Of a stretch of DNA of 64,000 nucleotides, positions 30,021 through 38,226 are shown piece by piece. The translations under genes and the position numbers were made by a program. Origin of the DNA: Defluviimonas salinarum. GTDB lineage: Bacteria; Pseudomonadota; Alphaproteobacteria; Rhodobacterales; Rhodobacteraceae. The notes below the pieces were generated by a model. That model saw nothing but the letters and a program-made list of their open reading frames with translations. It had not been told where the DNA came from and searched no databases. The stretch is from assembly GCF_026013545.1 (NCBI RefSeq), contig NZ_JAPDOG010000007.1, positions 124,001 through 188,000 on the forward strand, given 5' to 3'. Position 1 is the stretch's first letter, and each line of letters starts with the position of its first letter.

Positions 30021-30740
30021 ATGAAGAAGCTTGTCCTTTCCGCCGCCGTTCTGGCGCTGACCGCAGGGCTCGCCACGGCCCAGACTGTGCGCATGGGCAC
30101 CGAGGGCGCCTATCCTCCGTACAACTTCATCAATGATGCCGGCGAGGTGGACGGGTTCGAGCGCGAGGTCGGCGACGAACTCTGCGCGCGGGCCGAGCTG
30201 ACCTGCGAATGGGTCACCAACGACTGGGATTCGATCATCCCCAACCTCGTCTCGGGCAACTACGACACGATCATCGCCGGCATGTCGATCACCGCTGAAC
30301 GTGACGCGGTCATCGACTTCACCCAAAACTACTTCCCGCCGGCGGCCTCGGCCTATGTCGGGCTCTCTGCGGATGCCGACCTGTCCGGCGTGATCGCGGC
30401 GCAGGCGGCGACACTGCAGGCGAGCCATGTCGCCGAAACCGGCGCCACGCTCCTCGAATTCCCGAGCCCGGACGAGACCATCGCCGCGGTCCGCAACGGC
30501 GAGGCCGACGCGGTTCTGGCCGACAAGGATTTCCTCGCGCCGATCGTCGCGGAATCGGGCGGCGAGCTGGCCTTCGTCGGCGATGACATCCAGCTCGGCG
30601 ACGGCATCGGCATCGGCGTGCGCGAATCCGACGCCGAGCTCAAGGGCAAGCTCGACGCGGCGATCCAGTCGATGAAGGACGACGGCACGCTGAACGAGAT
30701 GATCAAGAAGTGGTTCGGCGAAGAATCGCTGGTCTTCTGA
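30021..30740 (+). CDS. Polar amino-acid ABC transporter, periplasmic binding protein
   Basis: 239 residues with a signal peptide (MKKLVLSAAVLALTAGLATAQ) and the SBP_bac_3 fold: RMGTEGAYPPYNFINDAGEVDGFEREVGDELC, CEWVTNDWDSIIPNLVSGNYDTIIAGMSIT, and C-terminal GTLNEMIKKWFGE. These patterns match lysine/arginine/ornithine- or octopine-type binding proteins. Exact ligand unknown. A strong hairpin at 30749-30772 separates it from the permease genes and probably protects its message. Confidence 0.94.
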   Translation: MKKLVLSAAVLALTAGLATAQTVRMGTEGAYPPYNFINDAGEVDGFEREVGDELCARAELTCEWVTNDWDSIIPNLVSGNYDTIIAGMSITAERDAVIDFTQNYFPPAASAYVGLSADADLSGVIAAQAATLQASHVAETGATLLEFPSPDETIAAVRNGEADAVLADKDFLAPIVAESGGELAFVGDDIQLGDGIGIGVRESDAELKGKLDAAIQSMKDDGTLNEMIKKWFGEESLVF

Positions 30741-30748
30741 TGCGAGAG

Positions 30749-30772
30749 GGCGGGGCGTCCGAGCCCCGCCCG
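30749..30772 (+). promoter_or_regulatory. Intercistronic hairpin after the binding-protein gene
   Basis: GGGCGGGGC (30749-30757) and GCCCCGCCC (30764-30772) form a perfect 9-bp stem with a 6-base loop. It lies in the 42-base gap before the permease gene and has no T-run. Such hairpins commonly stabilise the binding-protein mRNA or attenuate read-through so that more binding protein than permease is made. Confidence 0.65.
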
Positions 30773-30782
30773 TCCTGATCCC

Positions 30783-31667
30783 ATGTTCAATTCCTGCACC
30801 GATCCGAGCGCGCTCGAAGGCCTCAGCTGGCTTCTCTGCTACCTGACCACGGGCAAACACCTGTCGATGTACTGGGCCGTCGGCACGGTCCTGCTGCTTC
30901 TGGCCATCACCGCCCCCGTGGCATTGGTCTTCGGCTTCGGCGGCGCCTCGGCAGCGCGCAGCCGCTTCCTGCCGCTCCGCTGGTTCGGCAAGGCCTATAT
31001 CTCGGTGGTGCGCGGAGTTCCGGACATCGCCTTCTTCATGTTCTTCGTCATCGCGCTCGACCAGGCGTTCGAGCTGGTGCGCCACAAGATCAAGTGCCCC
31101 GGCTGGGATCAGGATATCTGGCAGGGCAACGATTTCGTGGTCTGCACCGCGGCGAAGCTGCCCCTGGGCACAGCGCCGCAATGGGTGCACGAGACCTACG
31201 GCTTCTTCCTCGCCGTCCTGACCTTCTCGATCGTCTTCGGGGCCTTCGCCGCGAACGTGCTCTACGGCGCGATGCAGGCGGTGCCGCGGGCGCAGATCGA
31301 GACCGCCGAGGCCTACGGGATGACGCACCGCCAGAGCTTCTGGCGCATCATGGTGCCGCAGATGTGGGTCTACGCGCTGCCCGGCCTCTCGAATCTCTGG
31401 ATGGTGCTGATCAAGGCGACGCCGCTGCTGTTCCTCCTTGGCGTCGAGGACATCGTCTACTGGGCGCGCGAGCTCGGCGGGTCGAAGACGACGCAGTTCA
31501 CCGACTATCCCCATCCCGACTGGCGGATGTGGTACTTCCTCGCGCTCCTCATCTTTTATCTCGGCTTCACGCGGGTGTCCGAGGTGGCGCTCGACAAGAT
31601 CATGAAGCGCCTCACCAAGGGTCAGGCGACGATGGGCGGCGAAGCACAACGAAAGGCGGCGGCATGA
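30783..31667 (+). CDS. Polar amino-acid ABC transporter, permease subunit 1
   Basis: 294 residues, HisQ/HisM (His/Glu/Gln/Arg/opine) family. Membrane helices include MYWAVGTVLLLLAITAPVALVFGF and WYFLALLIFYLGF; the cytoplasmic EAA loop ETAEAYGMTHRQSFWRIMVPQMW contacts the ATPase. A long periplasmic insert with cysteines (CPGWDQDIWQGNDFVVCTAA) is unusual for the family. It overlaps the next gene by ATGA. Confidence 0.93.
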   Translation: MFNSCTDPSALEGLSWLLCYLTTGKHLSMYWAVGTVLLLLAITAPVALVFGFGGASAARSRFLPLRWFGKAYISVVRGVPDIAFFMFFVIALDQAFELVRHKIKCPGWDQDIWQGNDFVVCTAAKLPLGTAPQWVHETYGFFLAVLTFSIVFGAFAANVLYGAMQAVPRAQIETAEAYGMTHRQSFWRIMVPQMWVYALPGLSNLWMVLIKATPLLFLLGVEDIVYWARELGGSKTTQFTDYPHPDWRMWYFLALLIFYLGFTRVSEVALDKIMKRLTKGQATMGGEAQRKAAA

Positions 31668-32470
31668 GTTGCTGGGAAACGATCGCCGATTACGGCCTCA
31701 GAAGCCTCGGCCATGGCGAGCGGCTCCTGCCGCGGTCCGACTTCACGCTCTGCCAGCAGTTCACGCTGATCGGCTCGGGCATGATCTGGAACATCTACTT
31801 CGGCACGCTGGCGCTTCTGTCGGGCTTCGTGCTGGCGACCGCGGTCGCGCTCGGCAAGAGCGCGCGCAATCCCCTGATCCGAAAGCCCGCGGAGTGGTTC
31901 GTCTTCGTGTTCCGCGGCTCGCCCCTCTTCATCCAGTTCTTCTTCGCCTACTTCCTGTTCCTGAGCCTCAAATCCTCCTACCCGGTGCTGGCGCCCCTGA
32001 CGGCCGCGGCACTCGGGGCGCTGGTCGTCCTTTTCCTCAACACCGCCGCCTATTCGGCCGAGATCTTCTACGGCGCGCTGCAGTCGATCCCGAAGGGCGA
32101 CATCGAGGCCGCCGACGCCTATGGCATGTCGGGCTGGCCGCGCTTCCGACGGGTGATCTGGCCGACGATGCTACGACTCGGCTGGCCGGCCTATACGAAC
32201 GAGGCGATCTTTCTCTTCCACGCCACGACGCTGGTGTTCTTCTCGGGCTTCCCGACCCTGAAGCAGAAGGGCGACGCGCTCTATTACGCGAGCTATTTCG
32301 CCGACAAGACCTTCAACCCGTTCATCCCCTATCCGATCCTCGCCTTCTACTTCATCCTGCTCACGCTCACGGTGATCTGGCTCTTCGGGCGGGTGAATGC
32401 CCGGCTCAACCGGCACCTGCCGCAGGAGACCCGCAGCAGAATTCGCTTGCGTCCACAGCTGATCCGGTAG
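31664..32470 (+). CDS. Polar amino-acid ABC transporter, permease subunit 2
   Basis: 268 residues. Helices include IWNIYFGTLALLSGFVLATAVALG, and the EAA loop is EAADAYGMSGWPRFRRVIWPTMLR. The segment FRGSPLFIQFFFAYFLF is typical of HisM/OccM-type permeases. It forms a heterodimer with subunit 1. The following 198-base region carries two TTTGATCA operator-like sites before the first ligase gene. Confidence 0.93.
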   Translation: MSCWETIADYGLRSLGHGERLLPRSDFTLCQQFTLIGSGMIWNIYFGTLALLSGFVLATAVALGKSARNPLIRKPAEWFVFVFRGSPLFIQFFFAYFLFLSLKSSYPVLAPLTAAALGALVVLFLNTAAYSAEIFYGALQSIPKGDIEAADAYGMSGWPRFRRVIWPTMLRLGWPAYTNEAIFLFHATTLVFFSGFPTLKQKGDALYYASYFADKTFNPFIPYPILAFYFILLTLTVIWLFGRVNARLNRHLPQETRSRIRLRPQLIR

Positions 32471-32478
32471 TATCACAT

Positions 32479-32489
32479 ATTTGATCAAA
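32479..32489. promoter_or_regulatory. Operator-like site A (ATTTGATCAAA)
   Basis: ATTTGATCAAA contains the palindrome TTTGATCAAA and recurs 75 bp downstream as ATTTGATCACA. Both lie in the AT-rich gap between the permease operon and the glutamine-synthetase-like gene. The likely binder (for example a GntR- or Lrp-type regulator) is not encoded in the locus. Confidence 0.45.
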
Positions 32490-32553
32490 TTATTCGGGCG
32501 TACTGAACGCCTGATTCCGGGAACTTGTCGGCGCATGCCGCGCCACCCGCAAA

Positions 32554-32564
32554 ATTTGATCACA
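32554..32564. promoter_or_regulatory. Operator-like site B (ATTTGATCACA)
   Basis: Second copy of the site at 32479, identical at 10 of 11 positions, about 105 bp before the start codon of the first ligase gene. The spacing of 75 bp is close to seven helical turns, which would allow looping. Confidence 0.4.
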
Positions 32565-32668
32565 AACAGCGAAGGCCCAAGGGCATGGGCCGATGCTGCC
32601 TGCCGGATCGTTCAAGATCCGGCCCGAGGCGGTTTCGGAACGCGCGCCAGGCCAATCAGGTGCGGAAG

Positions 32669-34003
32669 ATGAAGAACTGGCTCAGAAAACACCCCGAGGT
32701 GCGCACGATTCGCGTGGCGGCCGCGGATCTCAACGGACAGCCGCGCGGCAAGCGCGTCCCGGTCCGCTTCGCCGACACGGTCGTCGAGAACGGCACGCGC
32801 TACCCGATGTCGGTCCTGAACCTCGACATCTGGGGCGAGGACATCGAGGACAGCCCGCTGGTGTTCGACTCCGGCGATGTCGACGGCGTGCTGAAACCGA
32901 CCGAGCGCGGCTTCATGCCGATGCCCTGGCTCGACAGCCCCTCGGCGATCCTGCCGATCTGGATGTTCCGCGAGAGCGGGCGCCCCTACGAGGGCGACCC
33001 GCGCCACGCGCTGTCCCGCATCGTCAAGCGCTACAAGGCGCTGGGGCTCACGCCGGTCTGCGCGATGGAGCTTGAGTTCTTCCTGATCGACGATTCCGGC
33101 AAGACGCTCCAGGTGCCGCCGAGCCCCCGCTCCGGAAAGCGCCGCAAGGCGGCCGAGATCATGTCGATCCGCGCGCTCGACATGTTCGACACCTTCTTCA
33201 CCGATCTCTACGACGCCTGCGAGGCGATGGACATTCCGGCCGATACCGCGATCTCGGAATCCGGGCTCGGCCAGTTCGAGATCAACCTGATGCATTGCGA
33301 CGACGCCCTGCGCGCCGCCGACGATGCCTGGCTGTTCAAGATGCTCCTCAAGGGCATGGCCCGCCACCACGGCTTCGCCGCGAGTTTCATGGCGAAGCCC
33401 TATCCGGAGTATTCCGGCAACGGGCTCCACACCCATTTCTCGGTGATCGACAAGGACGGCGAGAACGTCTTCGACAACGGCGGGCCGGAAGGCACCGACA
33501 TGATGAAGCATGCCGTCGCCGGCTGCCTCGCCGCGATGCGCGACTGCACGCTTCTCTTCGCGCCGCATTCCAACAGCTACGACCGCCTGATCCCCGAGGC
33601 CCATGCCCCGAACGGCGTCTGCTGGGCCTACGAGAACCGCACCTCGGCGATCCGCATCCCCTCGGGCAATCCCAAGGCGCGGCGGATCGAGCACCGGGTC
33701 GCGGGCGGCGACGTGAACCCCTACCTGATGCTCGCCGGCATCCTTGGGGCGGCGCTCGTCGGCATCGAGGAAAAGATGACCCCGCCGGCGCCGATCACCG
33801 GCAATGCCTACGCGCTCGAACTGCCGCTTCTCTGCGAGAGCTGGGAGGAGGCGATCGACACGTTCGAGCAGAGCGAGATCGTGGCGAAGATCTTCCCCAA
33901 GGAGCTCATCCGCAACCTCGTGATGACCAAGCGGCAGGAGCTGCGCTACATGGCAGAACTGACGCCCGAGGAGAAGACCGAGATCTACCTCGACACCGTC
34001 TGA
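32669..34003 (+). CDS. Glutamine-synthetase-fold ligase 1 (PuuA/GlnT-like)
   Basis: 444 residues. The GS beta-grasp N-terminal domain (TIRVAAADLNGQPRGKRVPV) is followed by the catalytic domain with metal/glutamate motifs CAMELEFFLID, ESGLGQFEINLMH, GLHTHFSVIDKDG, and the ammonium/nucleotide region NSYDRLIPEAHAP and NRTSAIRIPSGNPKARRIEHRVAGGDVNPY. It lacks the C-terminal adenylylation tyrosine region of true GlnA and resembles gamma-glutamyl-amine ligases. Its role is inferred from context: two such ligases surround an amidotransferase after an amino-acid importer. Start chosen at the first ATG with GS similarity. Confidence 0.88.
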   Translation: MKNWLRKHPEVRTIRVAAADLNGQPRGKRVPVRFADTVVENGTRYPMSVLNLDIWGEDIEDSPLVFDSGDVDGVLKPTERGFMPMPWLDSPSAILPIWMFRESGRPYEGDPRHALSRIVKRYKALGLTPVCAMELEFFLIDDSGKTLQVPPSPRSGKRRKAAEIMSIRALDMFDTFFTDLYDACEAMDIPADTAISESGLGQFEINLMHCDDALRAADDAWLFKMLLKGMARHHGFAASFMAKPYPEYSGNGLHTHFSVIDKDGENVFDNGGPEGTDMMKHAVAGCLAAMRDCTLLFAPHSNSYDRLIPEAHAPNGVCWAYENRTSAIRIPSGNPKARRIEHRVAGGDVNPYLMLAGILGAALVGIEEKMTPPAPITGNAYALELPLLCESWEEAIDTFEQSEIVAKIFPKELIRNLVMTKRQELRYMAELTPEEKTEIYLDTV

Positions 34004-34077
34004 CCCGGCTTCCGCGCCGCTTGCAAAGGCGGGCGGCGCGGCGCACCCTTCCCTGACGTTCCGACCGAGAGACACCC

Positions 34078-34770
34078 ATGCGTATCGGCATCCTCCAGAC
34101 CGGCCAGGCCCCAGATGTCCTGAAGGACAGGATGGGCGACTATCCCGACATGTTCGTCCGGCTTCTGGCGGGACGCGGGCTCGACTTCACCTCGTACCAT
34201 GTCGAGGGGATGGAGTTTCCCGAGAGCGTCCATGACTGCGACGGCTGGCTCATCACCGGCTCGCGCCACGGCGCCTACGAGGACCATCCGTTCATCAAGC
34301 CGCTGGAAGAGTTCATCCGCAAGGCCTATGCCGAACGGGTGCCCGTCGTCGGCATCTGCTTCGGCCACCAGATCATCGCCCAGGCGATGGGCGGCCGCGT
34401 GGAGAAGTTCAAGGGCGGCTGGTCGGTCGGCCCGACCGACTACGACTTCGGGGGCGAGACGGTGACGCTCAACGCCTGGCACCAGGACCAGGTCGTCGAG
34501 AAGCCGGCCGCGGCCGAGACCGTGGGCTCCAGCCCCTTTTGCGAACATGCCGCGCTCCTCTATGACGACCGCGCCTATACCGTTCAGGCCCATCCCGAAT
34601 ACGGCGATGCGTTCATCGACGGGCTGATGACGTATCGCGGGAAGGGCCTCGTGCCCGACGCGCTGATGGAGGCGGCGCGCGCCCGATTCGACGGCGCCAA
34701 TTCCTCCGCCGCGATCGCCGACCGGATCGCGGACTTCTTCAAGCAGAACCGAAATAAAGCGACAGTGTGA
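34078..34770 (+). CDS. Class-I glutamine amidotransferase-like hydrolase
   Basis: 230 residues with the nucleophile in VVGICFGHQIIAQAMGG and the His/Glu of the triad in YTVQAHPEYGDAFI. The opening RIGILQTGQAPDVLKDRMGDY and the SRHGAYEDHPFI stretch match the stand-alone GuaA-like/PuuD-like class. Between two GS-type ligases it may hydrolyse a gamma-glutamyl product (as PuuD does in putrescine breakdown) or deliver ammonia. It is 74 bp after ligase 1 and 3 bp before ligase 2. Confidence 0.9.
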   Translation: MRIGILQTGQAPDVLKDRMGDYPDMFVRLLAGRGLDFTSYHVEGMEFPESVHDCDGWLITGSRHGAYEDHPFIKPLEEFIRKAYAERVPVVGICFGHQIIAQAMGGRVEKFKGGWSVGPTDYDFGGETVTLNAWHQDQVVEKPAAAETVGSSPFCEHAALLYDDRAYTVQAHPEYGDAFIDGLMTYRGKGLVPDALMEAARARFDGANSSAAIADRIADFFKQNRNKATV

Positions 34771-34773
34771 TTC

Positions 34774-36132
34774 ATGTCCGACTGGACCCAGAAGCTTCCC
34801 GAAGCCGCCCAGGAATACATCGCCGGCCGCCGGCTGGACGAGGTTGAGTGCCTCGTCTCCGACCTCGCGGGCGTGGCCAAGGGCAAGGCGATGCCGGCCT
34901 CTAAATTCGGCAAACAGAAGTATTTCCACCTGCCGAACTCGATCTTCGCGCAGACCATCACCGGCGACTATGCCGACATGCCGGACGAGAGCGAGTTCAC
35001 CGAACCCGACATGATCCTGACGCCGGACTTCTCGACCGCGACCGCTGTGCCCTGGACCGCCGACATCACCATCCAGGTGATCCACGACGTCAACGACCAG
35101 CAGGGCAACCCGGTGCCGATGGCACCCAGGAACGTGCTTAAGCGCGTGGTGAAGCTCTTCAACGATCAGGGCTGGAAGCCGATCGTCGCGCCCGAGATGG
35201 AGTTTTTCCTCGTCGCGCGCAACGTCGACCCGAACATGCCGGTGATCCCGCCGATGGGCCGCTCCGGCCGGCGCGCCGCCGCCAAGCAGGCCTATTCGAT
35301 GTCGGCCGTCGATGAATACGGCAAGGTCATCGACGATATCTACGACTTCGCCGAGGCCCAGGGCTTCGAGATCGACGGCATCGTCCAGGAAGGTGGCGCT
35401 GGTCAGGTCGAGCTCAACCTCTCCCACGGCGATCCGATCGACCTCGCCGACGAGGTATTCTTCTTCAAGCGGCTGCTGCGCGAGGCGGCGCTGCGCCACG
35501 ACTGCTTCGCGACCTTCATGGCCAAGCCGATCGAGGGCGAGCCGGGCAGCGCCATGCACATCCATTCGTCCGTCGTCGATCTCAAGACCGGCAAGAGCAT
35601 CTTCTCCGACGCCAAGGGCGGCGAGACCGAGGCCTTCCTGCACTTCATCGCCGGCATGCAGAACTACCTGCCCGCGGTGGTGGCGCTGATGGCGCCCTAT
35701 GTAAACTCCTACCGCCGCTACGTCCCGGACTTCGCGGCGCCGATCAACCTCGAATGGGGCCGCGACAACCGCACCACCGGGCTCCGGGTGCCGATCTCGG
35801 AACCCGCCGCGCGGCGGATCGAGAACCGCCTGCCGGGGATGGACTGCAACCCCTATCTCGGCATCGCCGCGACGCTGGTCTGCGGCTATCTCGGGCTGAC
35901 GGAGAAGAAGCTGCCGCGGCCCGAGGTCACCGGCAACGCCTATATCGACTCCGACGAGCTGCCGACCAATCTCGGCGACGCGCTCGACCTCTTCTCCGAC
36001 TGCGCGCCCCTGCGCGAGGTGCTGACGCCGGAGTTCTGCGACATCTACGAGGCGGTCAAGCGCAACGAGTACAAGGAGTTCCTGCAGGTCATCAGCCCCT
36101 GGGAGCGCGAGTACCTGCTGCTCAACGTCTGA
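34774..36132 (+). CDS. Glutamine-synthetase-fold ligase 2 (PuuA/gamma-glutamylpolyamine-type)
   Basis: 452 residues, the second GS-family ligase, clearly distinct from ligase 1. Motifs are APEMEFFLVARN, IVQEGGAGQVELNLSHGDP, GSAMHIHSSVVDLKTG, NSYRRYVPDFAAPINLEWGRDNRT and RIENRLPGMDCNPYLG. The N terminus LDEVECLVSDLAGVAKGKAM is like PuuA and related ligases that glutamylate amines. An intrinsic terminator (36156-36177) follows, closing the transporter-ligase operon. Confidence 0.88.
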   Translation: MSDWTQKLPEAAQEYIAGRRLDEVECLVSDLAGVAKGKAMPASKFGKQKYFHLPNSIFAQTITGDYADMPDESEFTEPDMILTPDFSTATAVPWTADITIQVIHDVNDQQGNPVPMAPRNVLKRVVKLFNDQGWKPIVAPEMEFFLVARNVDPNMPVIPPMGRSGRRAAAKQAYSMSAVDEYGKVIDDIYDFAEAQGFEIDGIVQEGGAGQVELNLSHGDPIDLADEVFFFKRLLREAALRHDCFATFMAKPIEGEPGSAMHIHSSVVDLKTGKSIFSDAKGGETEAFLHFIAGMQNYLPAVVALMAPYVNSYRRYVPDFAAPINLEWGRDNRTTGLRVPISEPAARRIENRLPGMDCNPYLGIAATLVCGYLGLTEKKLPRPEVTGNAYIDSDELPTNLGDALDLFSDCAPLREVLTPEFCDIYEAVKRNEYKEFLQVISPWEREYLLLNV

Positions 36133-36155
36133 CCGCCGCGATCGGCGATTTTTTG

Positions 36156-36177
36156 CAGGCCGCCCCCGGGCGGCCTG
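36156..36177 (+). terminator. Intrinsic terminator after ligase 2
   Basis: CAGGCCGCCC (36156-36165) and GGGCGGCCTG (36168-36177) form a perfect 10-bp stem with a 2-base gap, followed by TGGTCTTTT. A T-run also precedes the stem. It probably ends the ligase operon and leaves the aminotransferase gene to its own promoter. Confidence 0.75.
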
Positions 36178-36206
36178 TGGTCTTTTCCACATCGGACAGA
36201 TATGGA

Positions 36207-36231
36207 TTTTTGAAACCGGCGATTTCAAAAA
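36207..36231 (+). promoter_or_regulatory. AT-rich inverted repeat covering the aminotransferase ribosome binding site
   Basis: TTTTTGAAA (36207-36215) and TTTCAAAAA (36223-36231) are perfectly inverted around a 7-base spacer, ending at the AAGGTGA ribosome binding site 8 bases before the ATG at 36240. It may be a regulator operator or an mRNA hairpin that hides the ribosome binding site. Confidence 0.55.
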
Positions 36232-36239
36232 GGTGAACC

Positions 36240-37442
36240 ATGTCCACCGCCACCCTGGCACCCCAGCCGACCCGGACCCCCGACGTCCACCAGGCCGAAC
36301 CGATCCCCGAGGCCGCGCGGGCCGAGATCGAGCGGCTGCTCGCGAGTGGCGACCTCTTCCGCTACACCGCGCCCGAAGGCGCGCCGGTGGCGCTCCTCGA
36401 AGCCGAGTTCGCCGCCCATATGGGGGTGCGCTACGCGCTCGCGGTCTCCTCCTGCTCGGCGGCACTCTTCCTCGCGCTGAAGGCGCTCGACCTGCCGCGC
36501 GGCGCGCGCGTCGTGATCCCCGCCTTCACCTTCGCCGCGGTGCCCTCCGCCGTGGTTCACGCCGATTGCGAACCCGTCCTCGTCGAGGTCGGCCGCGACC
36601 TCCGCATCGACCTCGACGATTTCCGCGCCAAGCTCGACGGCGCCGACGCGGTGCTCATCAGCCACATGCGCGGCCATACCTCCGACATGGACGCGATCAT
36701 GATCGAGGCCGAGGCTCGCGGCCTGCCGGTGGTGGAGGATGCCGCCCATTCGCTCGGCACGCTCTGGGCGGGCCGCAAGATCGGCACGATTGGCCGGATC
36801 GGCTGCTTCTCGTTCCAGTCCTACAAGCTCGTCAATGCCGGCGAGGGCGGCATGTTCATCACCGACGACCCCGAGCTTGCCGCCCGCGCGGTGATCATGT
36901 CGGGCGCCTACGAGCACAACTGGAAGAAACACCCCGGCCTGCAGACCGGCTTCATGCGCTGGCAGAACCGGCTGCCCTTGTACAACATGCGGATGCAGAA
37001 CCTCTCGGCCGCCGTGATCCGGCCGCAGATCCCCGAGATCGCCGCCCGCGTCGCCGCCGGCCGCGCCAATCACGACCACGTCGCGGAGCGCCTAAACGCC
37101 TCGCCCTGGATCGAGGTGCCGCCCGCCCTGCCCCAGGAGGAACGCGCCCCGGATTCGCTGCAGTTCAACCTGAACGGCTTCGACACCGACGACGAGGCGC
37201 GCGCCTTCCAGGACGCCGCCCTGCGCCGCGGCGTCTCGGTCCAGGTCTTCGGGCTCTCGAAGGACAATGCCCGCGCCTTCTGGAACTGGCAGTTCCTCGG
37301 CACGCCGCCCGACCTGCCGAAGACCCGCGCGATGCTGATGCGGGCCTGCGACGTGCGCCTGCCGACGCGGCTCACCCGCGCCGAGCTCGACGTGATCGCC
37401 GACGGCCTGCTCGCTGCGGTCGACGAGATCAGGCGCGCCTGA
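36240..37442 (+). CDS. DegT/DnrJ/EryC1/StrS-family PLP aminotransferase
   Basis: 400 residues of fold-type I. The PLP-phosphate site is AVSSCSAALFLALKAL, the Asp that holds the pyridine nitrogen is in VVEDAAHSLGTLWAGRKIGT, and the Schiff-base lysine is in FSFQSYKLVNAGEGGMF. The family normally aminates keto-sugars in antibiotic or surface-polysaccharide pathways, but no sugar genes are near. Its place beside two GS-like ligases and an amidotransferase suggests a small-molecule amination step. Copy 3 of the intergenic palindrome follows. Confidence 0.92.
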   Translation: MSTATLAPQPTRTPDVHQAEPIPEAARAEIERLLASGDLFRYTAPEGAPVALLEAEFAAHMGVRYALAVSSCSAALFLALKALDLPRGARVVIPAFTFAAVPSAVVHADCEPVLVEVGRDLRIDLDDFRAKLDGADAVLISHMRGHTSDMDAIMIEAEARGLPVVEDAAHSLGTLWAGRKIGTIGRIGCFSFQSYKLVNAGEGGMFITDDPELAARAVIMSGAYEHNWKKHPGLQTGFMRWQNRLPLYNMRMQNLSAAVIRPQIPEIAARVAAGRANHDHVAERLNASPWIEVPPALPQEERAPDSLQFNLNGFDTDDEARAFQDAALRRGVSVQVFGLSKDNARAFWNWQFLGTPPDLPKTRAMLMRACDVRLPTRLTRAELDVIADGLLAAVDEIRRA

Positions 37443-37448
37443 TCCTTC

Positions 37449-37490
37449 TTCATTGCCAAAATACCCCCGCCGGAGGCCTCCTCCGGCGCG
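37449..37490 (+). repeat. Dispersed intergenic palindromic element, copy 3
   Basis: CTTCATTGCCAAAATACCCC opens the element, followed by a perfect 9-bp stem (CGCCGGAGG at 37468-37476 and CCTCCGGCG at 37480-37488). It sits between the ends of two convergent genes (aminotransferase and phaR), so it may also be a terminator. Confidence 0.7.
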
Positions 37491-37493
37491 GCG

Positions 37494-38057
37494 TCAGAGC
37501 CTGGAGAGCTTTGACTGCAGCTCGGCAAGCTGCTTCTTGATCGCCTCGAGGTCTTCCTCGTCCTTGCCCTTCGCCTTGCCCTTCGGCTTCTCCTCGGCCT
37601 CGGATTCCCTCGCAGGCGCCAAGCCGCCCATCATCGAGCGCAGGAAGGCCTGCTGCTGGCGCTGCAATGCCTCGAAGCCCGGCATCGACGACATCGGGTT
37701 GGGGAAGGTCGAGAGGTTTTCCAGCATCTTCGACTGGCCCTCGCGCAGCATCTCGAAGGAGGCGGCGAGAAACTGCGGCACCACGCTCTGCGCACTCGTC
37801 GTGTAGCTGCGGACGAGATCGGTCAGCACGTCGATCGGCAGCACGCTCTCGCCGCGGCTCTCGTGCTCAGCGATGATCTGGAGGAGATACTGCCGGGTCA
37901 GGTCGTCGCCCGACTTCAGGTCGACGATCTGCACTTCGCGCCCGTCGCGGATGAAGGCGGCGATATCCTCAAGCGTGACGTAGTCGCTCGTTTCCGTGTT
38001 GTAGAGCCGCCGGCTGGCATAGCGTTTGATCAGCAGCGGCTTGGCGTCTTCGGCCAT
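37494..38057 (-). CDS. phaR: PHA synthesis repressor PhaR
   Basis: 187 residues. The N-terminal DNA/PHA-accumulation regulator domain LLIKRYASRRLYNTETSDYV with VTLEDIAAFIRDGREVQIVD and the following PHB_acc segment (DDLTRQYLLQIIAEHESRGESVLPIDVLTDLVR) are diagnostic. The C terminus is a charged coiled coil (EEDLEAIKKQLAELQSKL). PhaR binds nascent PHB and represses phasin and synthase genes; its sites are visible at 38740 and 38768. The ATG at 38057 has GGGAGG upstream. Confidence 0.95.
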   Translation of the reverse strand: MAEDAKPLLIKRYASRRLYNTETSDYVTLEDIAAFIRDGREVQIVDLKSGDDLTRQYLLQIIAEHESRGESVLPIDVLTDLVRSYTTSAQSVVPQFLAASFEMLREGQSKMLENLSTFPNPMSSMPGFEALQRQQQAFLRSMMGGLAPARESEAEEKPKGKAKGKDEEDLEAIKKQLAELQSKLSRL

Positions 38058-38148
38058 CGGCCATCCTCCCGGGATCGTCTTTTTTTGGCGTTGCAGCGAG
38101 ATTAAGCCGCGCGGCAGAAAAGACAACAAAAAGAACGAAAAAAGAAAA

Positions 38149-38169
38149 GGGCGGGCACGAGGCCCGCCC
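38149..38169 (-). terminator. Strong intrinsic terminator of the phasin gene
   Basis: GGGCGGGC (38149-38156) and GCCCGCCC (38162-38169) form an 8-bp stem with a 5-base loop. On the minus strand the stem is followed by TTTTCTTTTTTCG, a long T-run. It lies 58 bp after the phasin stop codon and before phaR. Confidence 0.9.
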
Positions 38170-38226
38170 AGTTTCGGTCTCACCGACAGGGAGGAGTAAG
38201 GAGACCGTTAATCTCGCACTCGCTAC

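Noticed and set aside
33985-36465. An 826-residue reverse-strand frame opposite the amidotransferase and ligase 2
   Set aside because: Same reason: both real genes run forward with clear catalytic motifs, and the frame shows only low-complexity charged sequence.
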